Of a DNA stretch of 64,000 nt, positions 18,591-27,990 are shown piece after piece. The stretch is from the NCBI RefSeq assembly GCF_003591005.1, contig NZ_QYYD01000024.1, forward strand, positions 1 through 64,000, given 5' to 3'. This DNA is from Rhodopseudomonas palustris. Its GTDB lineage: Bacteria; Pseudomonadota; Alphaproteobacteria; Rhizobiales; Xanthobacteraceae. The position numbers and the translations under genes were made by a program. Position 1 is the first letter of the stretch, and each line of letters begins with the position of its first letter. The notes under the pieces are model-generated. The model was not told where the DNA came from, did not search any database, and was given only the letters and a program-made list of their open reading frames with translations.

Positions 18591-19243
18591 CGATGCCGAC
18601 ACCCGACAAGATCGTCTACGACAGCATCCTGCCGCCGAAGACCGGCTGCCTCGCCTTCGTCGCGCCAGGCGAAACGCTGCGCATCACCGATCTCGCGGGG
18701 CAGCAGGTCGTCGACATGGCGGTGTTCAACCGCGCCAATCCGCGCGACAAGCTGTCGACCTCGTATTCGCGCACCCGCTACAAGCCGAAGCCCGGCGAGA
18801 AATTCGTGCCGCGCGACAAGCTGCTGCCCGGCGACGTGCTGCTGTCGACGATCTGCACGCCGCTGATGACGATCACCGCGGATCAGGCGGAGCGAGTCGG
18901 TGTCCACGACGTGCATCACCGCATGTGCAACCGCGAGCTCTACGCTTATTACGGCCACCCCGGCCGCCGCGGCTGCCACGAAGTGATCGCCGATCTGATG
19001 GCACCGTTCGGGCTGCTTCCCGAAGACATACCGGACACCATGGACCTGTTCATGAACTATCACCACGATTGCGCCAAGGGCCATTGGGTGATCGAGCCCG
19101 GCGTGACGCGCGCCGGCGACTACATCGAATTCGAGGCGATCGCCGACTGCATCGTCGCGCTGTCGAACTGCCCGATGGACGTGATCGTCCCGGTCAACGG
19201 CCCAACGCTCAGCCCGGTCCATGTCCAGGTATGGGAGCGCTGA
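18587..19243 (+). CDS. DUF1989 / urea carboxylase-associated family protein
   Basis: Protein of 218 aa matching the DUF1989 family (PF09347), whose members often sit beside urea carboxylase or amine/amide catabolic genes and have no firmly shown reaction. Conserved-looking features are GQQVVDMAVFN, STICTPLMTI, HHRMCNRELY, CHEVIADLMAPFG and FMNYHHDCAKGHWVI, rich in His and Cys, which suggests metal binding. It is coupled to the MBL hydrolase upstream and lies 3 bp before the next gene. No urea carboxylase or allophanate hydrolase gene is visible in the window, so its partner here must be something else. Confidence 0.85.
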   Translation: MTMPTPDKIVYDSILPPKTGCLAFVAPGETLRITDLAGQQVVDMAVFNRANPRDKLSTSYSRTRYKPKPGEKFVPRDKLLPGDVLLSTICTPLMTITADQAERVGVHDVHHRMCNRELYAYYGHPGRRGCHEVIADLMAPFGLLPEDIPDTMDLFMNYHHDCAKGHWVIEPGVTRAGDYIEFEAIADCIVALSNCPMDVIVPVNGPTLSPVHVQVWER

Positions 19244-19246
19244 GCG

Positions 19247-19897
19247 ATGCGGCAGATGCTGATGCGTGAAGCAGCGCAGCCGCTGCGCGTCGCGGCGCCG
19301 GCGAGCGGCCCGCACGTGCTGCTGGTCCGGCTGCGTTCCGCCACGCCGCCGAGCGGCGCATCGCAAGCCGAGGATGGCGCCTGGGCCGACGGCCTGATGT
19401 CGGAAGGCTGGAGCGTGCTCGAGCTCGAGGGCGAAAGCGACGACGATGTGGCTGCGGCCGTCGGTGATGCGCTGGGGCAGCTCGACGATACGCCGTCGTC
19501 GGCTGAAGGCGGCCCGCAGCTGATCGTACTGGCAGACCACGGCCTCGCCTGCACCGCGGCGCGCGCGCTCATCGCGCTGGATCAGCACCGAGCGGCCACC
19601 GCCGCCTGCGGCCTGGCGACGATCGACGCGTTCGCGGAGCCCGGCTTCGCTTCCGTCGCCGAGCAGCTTGCGCAGCAGGCCGGCGTCGCGACGCTATGGG
19701 CCGTCAGCCGCGGCGCCCGCGACCTGCGCGTCGTAACGTTCACTCACCACGCGGCACGACAGGCCGGCAGCAAGGACTCGCATTTTCTCGTCCTGCCGGA
19801 CTCATCGCGCGAACTCGCCGCCCTCGCCGCCGATCCCCAGTCCGCCTTCGGCCGCGAATTCCGCTGGCTGCTCGCCCCGGTGAACAGCCGCGGTTGA
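19247..19897 (+). CDS. Hypothetical protein in amidohydrolase operon
   Basis: Protein of 216 aa that I do not recognise. It has no signal peptide or membrane segment and is Ala-rich (AAVGDALGQ, ALAADPQSA). The central stretch LIVLADHGLACTAARALIAL vaguely recalls an alpha/beta hydrolase strand-turn-helix, but no catalytic triad is evident. It starts 3 bp after the DUF1989 gene and is the last gene of the operon, so it is very probably translated. Codon use looks like its neighbours, and no frameshift is seen. A possible role is as an accessory or partner of the DUF1989 protein; this is only guilt by association. Confidence 0.7.
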   Translation: MRQMLMREAAQPLRVAAPASGPHVLLVRLRSATPPSGASQAEDGAWADGLMSEGWSVLELEGESDDDVAAAVGDALGQLDDTPSSAEGGPQLIVLADHGLACTAARALIALDQHRAATAACGLATIDAFAEPGFASVAEQLAQQAGVATLWAVSRGARDLRVVTFTHHAARQAGSKDSHFLVLPDSSRELAALAADPQSAFGREFRWLLAPVNSRG

Positions 19898-19983
19898 TAC
19901 TCCGATTGGTCCGCATGCACTGAGTGCTCACCAGAGTATCCCGGCCAATGGAGCGATCAAAATCAGGCACTTTCCTATCCACG

Positions 19984-20073
19984 CGTCATGCCCGGCCTTG
20001 TGCCGAGCATCCACGCCTTGCTGCCGGAAACGCCGAAAAGGCGTGGATGGCCGGGACAAGCCCGGCCATGACG
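19984..20073. repeat. REP palindrome (CGTCATGCCCGGCC type)
   Basis: Inverted repeat with outer arms CGTCATGCCCGGCCTTGTGC and GGGACAAGCCCGGCCATGACG and internal CCACGCC/GGCGTGG. It occupies most of the 300-bp gap between the convergent genes ending at 19897 and 20201; I see no gene in that gap. Confidence 0.8.
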
Positions 20074-20166
20074 AAGTTTGTTAGCAAATCCATCGGCCAT
20101 GGTTCGAGAGGACGCTTCTCGCCTCCTCACCATGAGCTCGTGCGTGAAGCGCCGTCCGATTGACGA

Positions 20167-20192
20167 GGCGCCGAGCCTATCGACTCGGCGCC
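20167..20192 (-). terminator. Candidate hairpin terminator
   Basis: Perfect 9-bp stem GGCGCCGAG (20167-20175) with CTCGGCGCC (20184-20192) and an 8-nt loop, 8 bp past the stop of the minus-strand binding protein. No clear T-run follows, so termination efficiency is uncertain. Confidence 0.55.
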
Positions 20193-20200
20193 CCACGTCC

Positions 20201-21355
20201 TCAGTCCTTCACCGCCTGCCACTTGCCACCCTTGGCGATCAGCACCGTGGGCGGCAGGCGGGCGTCGCCGTCGGCGTTGAACGACAGCGGCCCGGTGATG
20301 CCCGGCAGATCCTTGACCTCGGTCAGGCAGGTCTTGATCTGCTCGCGGTTGCCGGCGAGATCGCCGGCGCCGGTGATGCCCTTGCTGTCGATGCAGTGCT
20401 TCATCAGCAGCACGCTGTCGTACATCAAGGCCGCCGTGTTGCCGGACGCGACCTTGGCGCGCTTCTGATACTCGGTCGCCCAGGCGTGCACCTTCGGATC
20501 CGGATCGTCCGGCCAGAACGGGTTGACCACGGTGGTGCCGTCGCCGGCCGGGCCCGCGATATCGAGGAAGCGCGTCTCCGACATGCCGAGCGCGCCGACG
20601 ATCGGCTGCTTCAGCCCCTGCTTGCGGATCTCGCGCACGATGTTGCCGCCCTCGTTATAGAGGCCGGCGATCAGGATGCCATCGGGGTTGAGCGACTTCG
20701 CCTTGGTGACCTGCGCTGAGTAATCGATGTCGCCGGTCTGGAACGAGATGTTGTCGAGCACCTGGACGTCGCGCTTCTTCAGCTCGGCCGGAAACACGAC
20801 CGTGCCGTCGACCTTGGTGAAGGCGTCCTTGACGTCGGTGAGGATCACGACCGATTTCACCGGATGGTGCTTCAGCCAGACGTCGAGCATGAAGCCGTTC
20901 ATCTGGTCAGACGACAGTGCATTGCGGAACGCCCACGGCCGGTTCTTCGCGGCGATGCCGGGTTTGGCCGACGATGCAGTCACGATCGGCGTCTTGTTCT
21001 GCACGGCGATCGGGAACGCGACCTCGCATTCGGCGCTGAAGAACGGGCCGATGATCGCCGCGACCTTGTCGTTGGAGATCAGCTTGCGCGTCAGATTGAT
21101 CGCCTCGGCATTCTCACCGCGCGTATCATACACCACGAGTTCGATCTTCCCGCCGGAGGCCTTCTGCAGCTCCTCCTGCGCCATCTTCATCGCGATGTCC
21201 TGGTGCTGGCCGTAGGACGCGCCCTTGCCGGACAGCGGCATCAGCACGCCGATCTTGACGTCGGCCAGCGCCGGCGCGGCGTAGCCGAGCATCAACGCGG
21301 CCGCCATCGCGGCCAGCCCGCCGGCGCGGACCTGCGCACCCTGTTTCCAACTCAT
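20201..21355 (-). CDS. HAAT-type ABC transporter substrate-binding protein
   Basis: Periplasmic binding protein of 384 aa, signal peptide of about 31 residues (ending PALA before DVKIG), then KIGVLMPLSGKGASYGQHQD, the family's first strand and loop. I chose ATG 21355 because GGGGAGG lies 7 nt upstream; the longer frame from 21391 would add 12 residues ahead of the signal peptide. It lies 4.3 kb from a LivFGMH set (25691-28869) that has no binding protein of its own, so the two probably form one importer. A short palindrome TATGC-AAC-GCATA lies at 21370-21382 just upstream. Confidence 0.9.
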   Translation of the reverse strand: MSWKQGAQVRAGGLAAMAAALMLGYAAPALADVKIGVLMPLSGKGASYGQHQDIAMKMAQEELQKASGGKIELVVYDTRGENAEAINLTRKLISNDKVAAIIGPFFSAECEVAFPIAVQNKTPIVTASSAKPGIAAKNRPWAFRNALSSDQMNGFMLDVWLKHHPVKSVVILTDVKDAFTKVDGTVVFPAELKKRDVQVLDNISFQTGDIDYSAQVTKAKSLNPDGILIAGLYNEGGNIVREIRKQGLKQPIVGALGMSETRFLDIAGPAGDGTTVVNPFWPDDPDPKVHAWATEYQKRAKVASGNTAALMYDSVLLMKHCIDSKGITGAGDLAGNREQIKTCLTEVKDLPGITGPLSFNADGDARLPPTVLIAKGGKWQAVKD

Positions 21356-21464
21356 CTTCAGACCTCCCCTATGCAACGCATATCGCGTCATTATTTTTGC
21401 GAAATTTATTATGACGTCAATGTTATATGTGATGCAAGCGCTGCCGCTTTATAACGCGCGAACG

Positions 21465-21492
21465 CGCAGCGCCGCCCGAGGGCGGCGCTGCG
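21465..21492 (-). terminator. Strong GC hairpin after the GntR gene
   Basis: Perfect 13-bp stem CGCAGCGCCGCCC (21465-21477) and GGGCGGCGCTGCG (21480-21492), in effect a tight 4-nt loop. It lies 32 bp past the stop of the GntR gene and upstream of the binding-protein promoter. It would insulate the two minus-strand genes. No U-tract is present. Confidence 0.6.
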
Positions 21493-21523
21493 ACAGTTCG
21501 GCGATAGAGGAAGACGTGAGGCT

Positions 21524-22333
21524 TTAGGCGACGCGGGCGCGGGCGCGTTTGGCAGCCGGCTTCTGCGGCTTGGCGCGCTCCGCGGCCGCTTTGTCCTTTT
21601 TGAGCGGCGCCGGGGCTGATCGGCCCTCGCCCTTTTCCATCATGCCACCGATCACGCTGGCCGCGTGCTGGAAGTGCTGCTTGAGCACGTCGCAGGCGCG
21701 CAGGTCACGGGCCAAGGCCAGCTCCTTGATCTGCTTGTGCTCCTCGGCGATCGTCGGGTGGATGTCGGTGTAGACCACGAAGCGGCGGCGGTAGCGCTCG
21801 AGCTGATCGTACAGAATGTCGCAGAAATGCAGCAGCCACGGCGAGCCGCAGCCGGATTCGAGTGCTTCGTGAAAGGCCCGGTTGCGCCGTTCCCATTCGT
21901 CGTGAAACGTCTTGGGCTCGCGGTGCGCCTGGTTCTCCAGCTTGTTGAGCTGGTAGTAGCTGGTGACGACGGCATTCTCCCACTCGTCGCCGCCGAATTT
22001 GATCGAGCGCTCCAGCGACAGCACCGAGAACTGGATGCGCAGATCGGCGATATCGAGCAGCTCCTCGCGGGTCGCTGGCGCGACGAAGAAGCCGCGCTGG
22101 CCCTCGGCCACCGCGAGCCCCTCGAGCGCGACGCGCGACAACGCCTCGCGCACCGGGCTGAGGCCGATGTTGTAGCGCTCGCGCAGCGCATCGGGCTGCA
22201 GTTTGTCGTCGGGCGCGAATTCGCCGTGAATGATGTCGTCGTGAATGCGCTGATAGGCTTCGTCGGCCAGCGTCTTCGGCGCATCGATCAGGCGTCGCGG
22301 CGCCGGTCCCCAGGGAAGCTTGCTTTTGGTCAT
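21524..22333 (-). CDS. GntR family transcriptional regulator (FCD subfamily)
   Basis: DNA-binding regulator of 269 aa. The winged helix-turn-helix is at about residues 24-83 (YQRIHDDIIHGEFAPDDKL...LSPVREALSRVALEGL, then GFFVAP), followed by an all-helical FCD-type effector domain (DLRIQFSVLSLERS, HEALESGCGSPWLLHFCDIL). The C-terminus is a Lys/Ala/Pro-rich tail of about 45 residues. FCD regulators sense carboxylates and usually repress adjacent catabolic operons. The start is uncertain: ATG 22333 fits the family, while ATG 22372 or TTG 22375 would add 13-14 residues; no start has a strong Shine-Dalgarno. Two near-identical direct repeats lie just upstream at 22423-22454. Confidence 0.88.
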   Translation of the reverse strand: MTKSKLPWGPAPRRLIDAPKTLADEAYQRIHDDIIHGEFAPDDKLQPDALRERYNIGLSPVREALSRVALEGLAVAEGQRGFFVAPATREELLDIADLRIQFSVLSLERSIKFGGDEWENAVVTSYYQLNKLENQAHREPKTFHDEWERRNRAFHEALESGCGSPWLLHFCDILYDQLERYRRRFVVYTDIHPTIAEEHKQIKELALARDLRACDVLKQHFQHAASVIGGMMEKGEGRSAPAPLKKDKAAAERAKPQKPAAKRARARVA

Positions 22334-22422
22334 GATTTCATCAATCTCGCCGACTGGCGCTCGCTTGGGCATCAACTCGGCGGGGATCCAGCCACCGATT
22401 CGCCTGCAAAACAGGCAATCAT

Positions 22423-22454
22423 ATAAAATATAGAGCTCCCATAAAATCTAGAGC
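22423..22454. promoter_or_regulatory. Tandem direct repeats upstream of the GntR gene
   Basis: ATAAAATATAGAGC (22423-22436) and ATAAAATCTAGAGC (22441-22454), 13 of 14 bases identical with an 18-bp period. They lie in the AT-rich promoter zone of the GntR gene and are candidate autoregulatory operators. The core ATAAAATCTA also occurs at 15920-15929. A GCCTG-CAAAA-CAGGC palindrome lies at 22402-22416, between the repeats and the gene. Confidence 0.5.
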
Positions 22455-22474
22455 CAAATTTGTCGAAGCTCGAT

Positions 22475-23116
22475 CTACTTGGCCCAGGCCTCTGCGACCT
22501 CTTTTCCACCCATCACGTCACCGAAAAGGAACCCCACGTTTGTCAACGTCGCGTCGTGCAGTGGCGGCGTGTGCGAGGCGACGCAATCGGAAGCCAGCAC
22601 CGCGTAAAATCCCCGGCATACGGCATCACGCAGGCTTGTTTCGACACACACATTGGTTTGCACGCCAGCAAATACGATGGTTCGGATTCCCCGGTCGCGC
22701 AACAGCTTTTCAACTTCGGTGCCGACGAACGCGCTGTAGCTGTGCTTGTCGATCAACGCCTCGCCCGGCGCCGACGCGACGCCGTATAGTTCGCGTCCCC
22801 AGCTTCCGGTTCCGCAGCACACCTCCGTGCTACGTTCGCGCTGCTTGGCCAGCATGCCCGGCGGCAGCTGCTCGGGATCGTAGTTCGCCCGGATCCACAA
22901 CACCGGCACACCGCGTGCGCGCGCGGCATTGACCAGCGACATGATGGCGGGCACCACGGCGCGGCACGCCGACACGTCCTTGCCGACAATGCGTTCGACA
23001 TAGCCCTGCTCGGCGCAGAAATCGTTCTGCATGTCGATCACCATCACGGCGGTGTGGCCGGGATCGAGCCGTTTCGCGGCGGTGTCGAGCAGATCGTGTG
23101 GTTGCGTCATTGTCAT
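22475..23116 (-). CDS. Isochorismatase-family cysteine hydrolase
   Basis: Cytoplasmic amidase-like hydrolase of 213 aa with the full catalytic triad: Asp28 in VIDMQNDF, Lys124 in DKHSYSAF and Cys157 in TNVCVETS. Relatives include N-carbamoylsarcosine amidase, maleamate amidase (NicF), ureidoacrylate amidase (RutB) and nicotinamidase; sequence alone does not decide among them. An AGGAAAGG ribosome-binding site precedes the ATG. It is the last gene of the minus-strand operon LivHMGF-creatininase-amidohydrolase-isochorismatase, 12 bp after the amidohydrolase. The context of creatininase-like and amidohydrolase enzymes favours release of ammonia or carbamate from an N-carbamoyl or amide intermediate. 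Confidence 0.88.
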   Translation of the reverse strand: MTMTQPHDLLDTAAKRLDPGHTAVMVIDMQNDFCAEQGYVERIVGKDVSACRAVVPAIMSLVNAARARGVPVLWIRANYDPEQLPPGMLAKQRERSTEVCCGTGSWGRELYGVASAPGEALIDKHSYSAFVGTEVEKLLRDRGIRTIVFAGVQTNVCVETSLRDAVCRGFYAVLASDCVASHTPPLHDATLTNVGFLFGDVMGGKEVAEAWAK

Positions 23117-23128
23117 CGCCTTTCCTGA

Positions 23129-24853
23129 TCAGCCGAACAGGCCGGTGTCGTGCACCGGCTTGCCGGCCAGCAGCGTCGCCAGAACCTTCGCGTTGCGGAT
23201 GTCGCCTTCCGGCATAGTCATGATGTCGCCCGACAGCACCACCAGATCGGCCAGCTTGCCGGGCTCCAGCGAGCCGATGCGATGCTCCCAGAACGCCGCG
23301 CGCGCGGCGTTGAAGGTGTACATCCGCAGCGCCTCGTGCCGCGTCAGCTTCTGCTGTGGCAAGCCGAACGCATGACCGGTGACGCCATCGCGCCGCGCCA
23401 GCATCTGCCAGAACGAGAAGATGGGATCGTACGGCCGCCCGTCGGTCGATTGCGCCACCGGCACGCCGGCATCGAGCCAATCGCGGAACGGGATGGCGCC
23501 GGCGGCGAGCTTATCGCCAAAGCTCTTCAAGTACACCCACCCGTAGTTCCACAGGAAGTTGGTGGTGCTGGTCGGGATCACGCCGAGGTCGCGGCACATT
23601 GCCATGTTGTCGGCGCTAGGAAACTGGCAGTGCTCGATAACGAAACGCTTGTCGCGGATCGGCTGCTCGCGGTCGATCTCGGCGAACATCGCCAGCACCT
23701 TGTCGATGGCGCCGCCGCCGGCGCACTGCACCTGCAGGCGCAGCCCGGCGCGCGCGGCGCGGGTCAGGATGCCGCTGAAGTTGTCGTCGCTGGTGAGCTG
23801 AATGCCGGTCCACAAATGACCGCGCGCGCCCACATAGGGCTGCCGCATCAGCGACGCGCCGATCGCAGTGGCGCTGTCGAACGAAAAGCCGAGCCCGCCG
23901 AACTTGAGAAGATCGTCGCCGAAGCCGTCGCCGCCGGCATACAGCGCGGTCTCCGCGATCAGCCGGTCGCCGGCCGCCGTGTCGTTGTAGAGCGACACCG
24001 GATAGGAGATCACGAAGTACGTGCGCACGGTGAGTTTCTTGCGCGCCCACAGATCGAGATAGACGCGCTGCGGTCCCTTGGGGATGCCGTGGCCTTCGTA
24101 GATCGCAGTGATCCCGGCGCGGTTGAACGCGCGCATCGCCGTCTCGACGCCGGCATAGACGAGCTCCGGCGTCAACGGCGGGATCATCGGAAACAACGCG
24201 CGACCGGGATGAAAGCCGCCGAACGTATCCGGCATCACCTTGGGGAAGTTGTAGTCGAGAAACACGCCGGTGAGCTCACCCGCATCGTCGCGTCCGACCA
24301 CCACGCCTTCCGGCGCGATGGTGTCGCGACCAAGCCCAGCCGCGCGCAGCGCCGCGGTGTTGGCGATCGCGGCGCCCGGCGCCAGCATCAGCTGCGGCTG
24401 GATGTAGACGGGATTGTCCGGCGACACCTTGTCGAGATCGTGCCGCGTCGGCCAGCCGCCGGCGCCGAACATCTGCGGATAGGAAAACGCTTCGGGCTCG
24501 CCGGCCAGCGGATTGAACACGATCCACTCGCCCGGCTTGCGCTTGCTCACCTCGCGCGCGACGACCGCCAGCACATCGTCGATCGACTTCGGATTGTTGA
24601 ACGACGGCAGCACCATCTGCAGGCCGACATCGTCCATGTGCGGATGCGCATCGACGAAGCCGGGTACCACCGCCCGGCCCTGCAGATCGACGACGCGCGT
24701 GCCGTCGCCCGCCGAAGCCAGGATGTCGGCGGCGCGCCCGACCGCAACGATCTCTTCAGCCCGGATCGACAGAGCCTCGGCAACGTCGTCGCCGGCATTG
24801 ACGGTGTAGATCGGCCCGTTGTGGAGGATGAGATCCGGCGCCAACGACGTCAC
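23129..24853 (-). CDS. YtcJ-like amidohydrolase (Amidohydro_3), paralog B
   Basis: Metal-dependent hydrolase of 574 aa with FVDAHPHMDDVG (HxH), VIEHCQFPS, QSTDGRPYDP (catalytic Asp) and LADLVVLSG. It parallels the enzyme at 16005-17726 almost block for block, including KRKPGEWI and TRHDLDK/DRHDLDK, and is clearly its paralog. The start is GTG at 24853 overlapping the creatininase stop (GTGA), which fits the N-terminal TSLAPDLILHNG. It is part of the transporter operon that begins at 28869. Two paralogs under separate promoters may hydrolyse related substrates or successive intermediates. Confidence 0.88.
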   Translation of the reverse strand: MTSLAPDLILHNGPIYTVNAGDDVAEALSIRAEEIVAVGRAADILASAGDGTRVVDLQGRAVVPGFVDAHPHMDDVGLQMVLPSFNNPKSIDDVLAVVAREVSKRKPGEWIVFNPLAGEPEAFSYPQMFGAGGWPTRHDLDKVSPDNPVYIQPQLMLAPGAAIANTAALRAAGLGRDTIAPEGVVVGRDDAGELTGVFLDYNFPKVMPDTFGGFHPGRALFPMIPPLTPELVYAGVETAMRAFNRAGITAIYEGHGIPKGPQRVYLDLWARKKLTVRTYFVISYPVSLYNDTAAGDRLIAETALYAGGDGFGDDLLKFGGLGFSFDSATAIGASLMRQPYVGARGHLWTGIQLTSDDNFSGILTRAARAGLRLQVQCAGGGAIDKVLAMFAEIDREQPIRDKRFVIEHCQFPSADNMAMCRDLGVIPTSTTNFLWNYGWVYLKSFGDKLAAGAIPFRDWLDAGVPVAQSTDGRPYDPIFSFWQMLARRDGVTGHAFGLPQQKLTRHEALRMYTFNAARAAFWEHRIGSLEPGKLADLVVLSGDIMTMPEGDIRNAKVLATLLAGKPVHDTGLFG

Positions 24854-25689
24854 CGCGCTGCTCCCACCTGGGCTGCGATCGCCGCCGCCACCAGCTCGGC
24901 GTGCTGCGCCATCATGGTCTCGCCGAACTCGCGATCGGATGCGGCCGGATCGCCGAGATAACCCTGCGGCGTCTTGGCCCGCGCGTGGTCGCCGCCCTTG
25001 CGCCATTCGGAAATGTCCTCGACGCCGAAATCCGTCGAGCGCAACGCCGGCAGCAATTCGTCGCGCACCAGCCCGGGATAGGCGGCCCACATCGACGAGG
25101 TCTCGAACTTGCCGGCATGGACGTCGAAGTAGCGGCTCGGACGCTCGACCTCCGAATGGGTCGGCAGGATGTGAGGATCGTCCGCGGCAATGCCGACCCG
25201 GGCGAAGAACGACGGGGCGCCGACGAAGTAAGCGGCGATCGCAGCCTCGTCCGCGCCGCGCGCGATGCCAGCGTGAACCGTGCGGTTATGCAGCGCATCG
25301 CCGTGACCGGAGATGCAGAACAGCCGGGCAAAACTGTCCTTCTTCAGGCTCTTGATCAGATCGACGATCAGTTCGATGACGATCTCCGGCCGCACCACGA
25401 AGGTGCCCGGGAATGCGCCGGACACCTGGTTCACGCCCCAATAGAACGGCGGCATGATCACGCTGTCGATGCCGCGCTCAGCGAGCAGACGGCGCACCCG
25501 CCGCAGTAGTTCGGACGGCATATAGACGTCGGTGCCAAGCGGCAGATGCGGCCCGTGTTGTTCGATGACACCCAGCCCCCACAGCACCACCGCGCGGCGC
25601 TCCGCCGCGCGCGCGATCTCGGGGAACGTCATGTCCGCCATGGTGTCGCGGAAGATCGAATAGCCCTGCGGCGTCTCGTCGGCACTCAT
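24850..25689 (-). CDS. Creatininase family amidohydrolase
   Basis: Member of the creatininase fold, 279 aa. It has the metal motif EQHGPHLPLGTD (Glu43, His45, Asp54) and SGHGD around His129 in place of the more usual NGHGGN. Family members open cyclic amides (creatinine) or hydrolyse formamides (FAPy deformylase, mycofactocin peptide cleavage), so C-N hydrolysis is likely but the substrate is open. It starts 1 bp after the LivF-type stop and overlaps the amidohydrolase start. Creatininase, YtcJ-like amidohydrolase and isochorismatase-type enzyme in a row suggests stepwise hydrolysis of a cyclic ureide or lactam. Confidence 0.85.
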   Translation of the reverse strand: MSADETPQGYSIFRDTMADMTFPEIARAAERRAVVLWGLGVIEQHGPHLPLGTDVYMPSELLRRVRRLLAERGIDSVIMPPFYWGVNQVSGAFPGTFVVRPEIVIELIVDLIKSLKKDSFARLFCISGHGDALHNRTVHAGIARGADEAAIAAYFVGAPSFFARVGIAADDPHILPTHSEVERPSRYFDVHAGKFETSSMWAAYPGLVRDELLPALRSTDFGVEDISEWRKGGDHARAKTPQGYLGDPAASDREFGETMMAQHAELVAAAIAAQVGAAR

Positions 25690-25690
25690 G

Positions 25691-26391
25691 TCAAACTCCG
25701 AGATAGGCTTCCTGAATCCGGGGATCGTCGGCGAGATCCGCGCCCTGCAACACGACCTCGCCGTTCTCGAGGACGTAGGCGCGATCGGCGATGTGGAGCG
25801 CCTGGTTGGCGTTCTGCTCGACCAGCAGCACGGTGACATCGCCTTCGGCTTTCAGTGCCTGCACCAGTTCGAAGATCTTGGCGGTGATCAGCGGCGCCAG
25901 GCCGAGCGACGGCTCGTCGAGCATCAACAGCCGCGGCCGCGACATCAGCGCGCGGGCGATCACCAGCATCTGCTGCTCGCCGCCGGACAATGTGCCGGCG
26001 CGCTGCTTCAGCCGCTCACGCAGGATCGGAAACCGCGTCAGCATCTGATCGAGATCGCGGGCGATCTCCGCATGATCGTGCCGCGCATAGGCGCCGAGGA
26101 CGAGATTCTCCCGCACCGTCATCTGCTTCAGCGTCGAACGGCCTTCGAGCACCAGGGCAAGGCCGCGGCGCATCACTTCCGCCGGGCGCTGATTGGCGAT
26201 CGCCGCGCTGTCGAAATCGATCGAGCCGCGCTCGATCGGCTGTAGCCCGGCGATGGCCTTGAGCAACGTGCTCTTGCCGGCGCCGTTGGGGCCGATCAGC
26301 GCCACGATCTCGCCACGGGCGACGTCGATCGAGACGTCGCGGACCGCGGCGATGCGGCCGTAGCTGACGCCGAGATTGCGCACCGACAGCA

Positions 26392-26395
<4 letters not shown>
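25691..26395 (-). CDS. HAAT ABC transporter ATPase, LivF type
   Basis: Cytoplasmic ATPase of 234 aa with Walker A GPNGAGKST, signature GTLSGGEQQM and canonical Walker B MLDEPSLGLAP. The LivF-specific segment reads LVLEGRSTL rather than VPEGR. The start at 26395 overlaps the LivG-type stop (ATGA). Part of the LivHMGF set read from 28869 downwards. Confidence 0.92.
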
Positions 26396-27173
<778 letters not shown>

Positions 27174-27177
<4 letters not shown>

Positions 27178-27989
27178 TGGCGTACTCCGACAATGCCGGA
27201 CGGGCGCACGATCATGATCACGATCAGCAGCACGCCGAACGCCGTCATGCGCCATTCCTGAGCGTCGCCGAGCCGCAGCAGCTCGGGCAGGATGGTGACG
27301 ACGCAGGCGCCGACCGCGGCGCCGTAGAAGCTGCCCATGCCGCCCAGCACCACCATGATGAAGATTTCGGCCGAGCGATGGAAACCGAATTGGCCGGGAT
27401 CGATGAAGGTCGCGTAGTGCGCGAACAATCCGCCGCCAATGCCGGCGACGGCGGCGCCGAGGCTGAACATCGCCACCTTGATACGCGTCAAATTAATGCC
27501 GATCACTTCGGCGGCGAGCTCGTCCTCGCGCACCGCCGCGACCGCGCGGCCGATCCGTGAATTGCGGATCTGGAAGCACAGCAGCAGCGCCAGCGCTGCG
27601 ACCAATGCAACGATCGGCAGCGTGGTGTCGGCCGGAATGCCGCCGAGACCCGACGCCGCCCCGGTCGGCTCGAAATTCAGGAAGAACACCCGGACGATCT
27701 CGCCGAACCCCATCGTCATGATGATGAGATACACGCCCTTGATCCGCAGCGACGGAATGCCAACCAGCACGCCGACGATGCCGGCCAGCGCGCCGCCGCA
27801 GGCGATCGCCAGCGCATAGGGCCAATGCAACTCGGTCGTCAGATACGCGGAGGCGTAGCCGCCGATCGCCATGAAGCCGCCCTGCCCGAGCGACAGCAGC
27901 CCGGCCGACACCGGCAGATACAGGCTGAGCGCCAGCACGATGTTGATGCAGGTGAAGATCAGCACCGACTCGACATAGGGATCGAGCAT
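27174..27989 (-). CDS. HAAT ABC transporter permease, LivM type
   Basis: Inner-membrane permease of 271 aa, at the short end for LivM, with eight or so hydrophobic segments. It has LYLPVSAGLLSLGQGGFMAIGGY near the N-terminus and MVVLGGMGSFYGAAVGA near the C-terminus. It starts 1 bp after the LivH-type stop and overlaps the LivG-type start. Second pore subunit of this importer. Confidence 0.92.
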
Positions 27990-27990
27990 C

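Noticed and set aside
11302-20073. A CRISPR array or insertion-sequence ends at the repeated GTCATG... and GTCATTGCGAG... elements
   Set aside because: The copies are isolated palindromes between genes, with no regular spacers and no transposase. They are REP-type elements.
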